Shown here in pieces: positions 63,749 to 64,000 of a stretch of DNA of 64,000 nt (position 1 is its first letter; each line of letters starts with the position of its first letter). A program made the translations under genes and the position numbers. A model generated the notes under the pieces. The model had not been told where the DNA came from and made no database searches. It was given only the letters and a program-made list of their open reading frames with translations. The stretch is from Mesotoga sp. Brook.08.105.5.1 (GTDB lineage: Bacteria; Thermotogota; Thermotogae; Petrotogales; Kosmotogaceae). The stretch lies in the NCBI RefSeq assembly GCF_002752635.1, contig NZ_AYTW01000011.1, positions 44,735-108,734 on the forward strand. Reading direction: 5' to 3'.

Positions 63749-64000
63749 GAGAGAAAGACCATTGACGAGAGTGCGCTTCGCGCAGGAGAAATGATCTTCA
63801 GAAAAGAAGACTGACAACAAAAATACTCTGAAAACATGACCGAGGTGTTGTGGCTTGTTGGGGAACGAGAAGGCACTGGGTATTTGGGAGAAGAAACTTG
63901 GAACGTCTGCACTTGCCAGTTTTTGCAGATTCTTGTTCTTGCATTTATTTCTAGAAGGTGCAAACGGAATTCTATATAGGGCTTCCTGAAAAAGCACACA
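63749..64000. other. Window end, nothing recognised
   Basis: About 250 bases after the aminotransferase. Starts with AGAGAAAGACCATTGACGAG, a faint echo of the repeat module; the rest shows no supported gene. Confidence 0.35.

Overview
The window looks like a chromosomal segment of a mesophilic member of the Thermotogota, most probably Mesotoga or a close Kosmotogaceae relative. This is inferred from the gene repertoire (valS-folC-ruvA with uvrB, glmU-prs-rplY-pth, MalEFG-type and amino-acid ABC transporters, aldo/keto reductases with ferredoxin tails, DUF438, small secreted proteins), the frequent TTG/GTG starts behind strong GGAGG sites, and an unusually high load of intergenic repeats. No rRNA, phage or plasmid module is present.

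Layout. 1-0.75 kb: repeat fragment and the 3' remnant of an IS256-family transposase. 0.75-10 kb: amino-acid ABC transporter with a leader/attenuator, deoxynucleoside kinase, three small exported or membrane proteins, glycerate kinase, sugar ABC transporter. 10-12.2 kb: repeat island. 12.2-14.8 kb: small Cys protein, propeller-like lipoprotein, DUF6062 protein. 14.8-16.0 kb: repeat island. 16.1-22.1 kb: DUF438 hemerythrin/PAS protein, aldo/keto reductase, glmU-prs-rplY-pth. 22.1-24 kb: repeat island. 24-31.2 kb: valS-folC-ruvA and uvrB, then an alkyltransferase-like gene. 31.2-34.8 kb: repeats around a RelBE-type pair. 34.8-49.4 kb: mostly ordinary backbone (permuted papain-like lipoprotein, MurJ, flavoprotein, cobalamin adenosyltransferase, GH84 glucosaminidase, DegV, a decayed locus, aldo/keto reductase, long-form urocanase, tRNA-Ala). 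49.4-63.7 kb: an accessory archipelago in which single genes or gene pairs (glycosyltransferase, DUF433/DUF5615 pair, broken GNAT toxin pair, TOTE-type primase-helicase, broken AbiE pair, regulator plus DegT aminotransferase) alternate with repeat blocks.

The most unusual content is the repeat system, which fills roughly a fifth of the window. It is a mosaic of reusable modules: (i) arrays of ~22-27 nt units, each a short linker plus a hairpin whose stem differs between units but stays self-complementary; (ii) a ~31 nt palindrome GTCATCC-N4-N9-N4'-GGATCTC with compensatory stem changes, present in twenty or more copies and often as inverted pairs; (iii) degenerate GCTGNNCGCT words; (iv) AACCCG arrays; (v) long composites of 180-280 bp repeated nearly verbatim. 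Repeat-like DNA abuts a truncated AbiEii toxin, flanks almost every accessory gene, and a similar inverted repeat lies in frame inside a DegT aminotransferase. Other points of interest are a promoter-leader-terminator attenuator ahead of the amino-acid transporter, perfect inverted repeats at three promoters, and a small zinc-ribbon gene that apparently starts at ATT.
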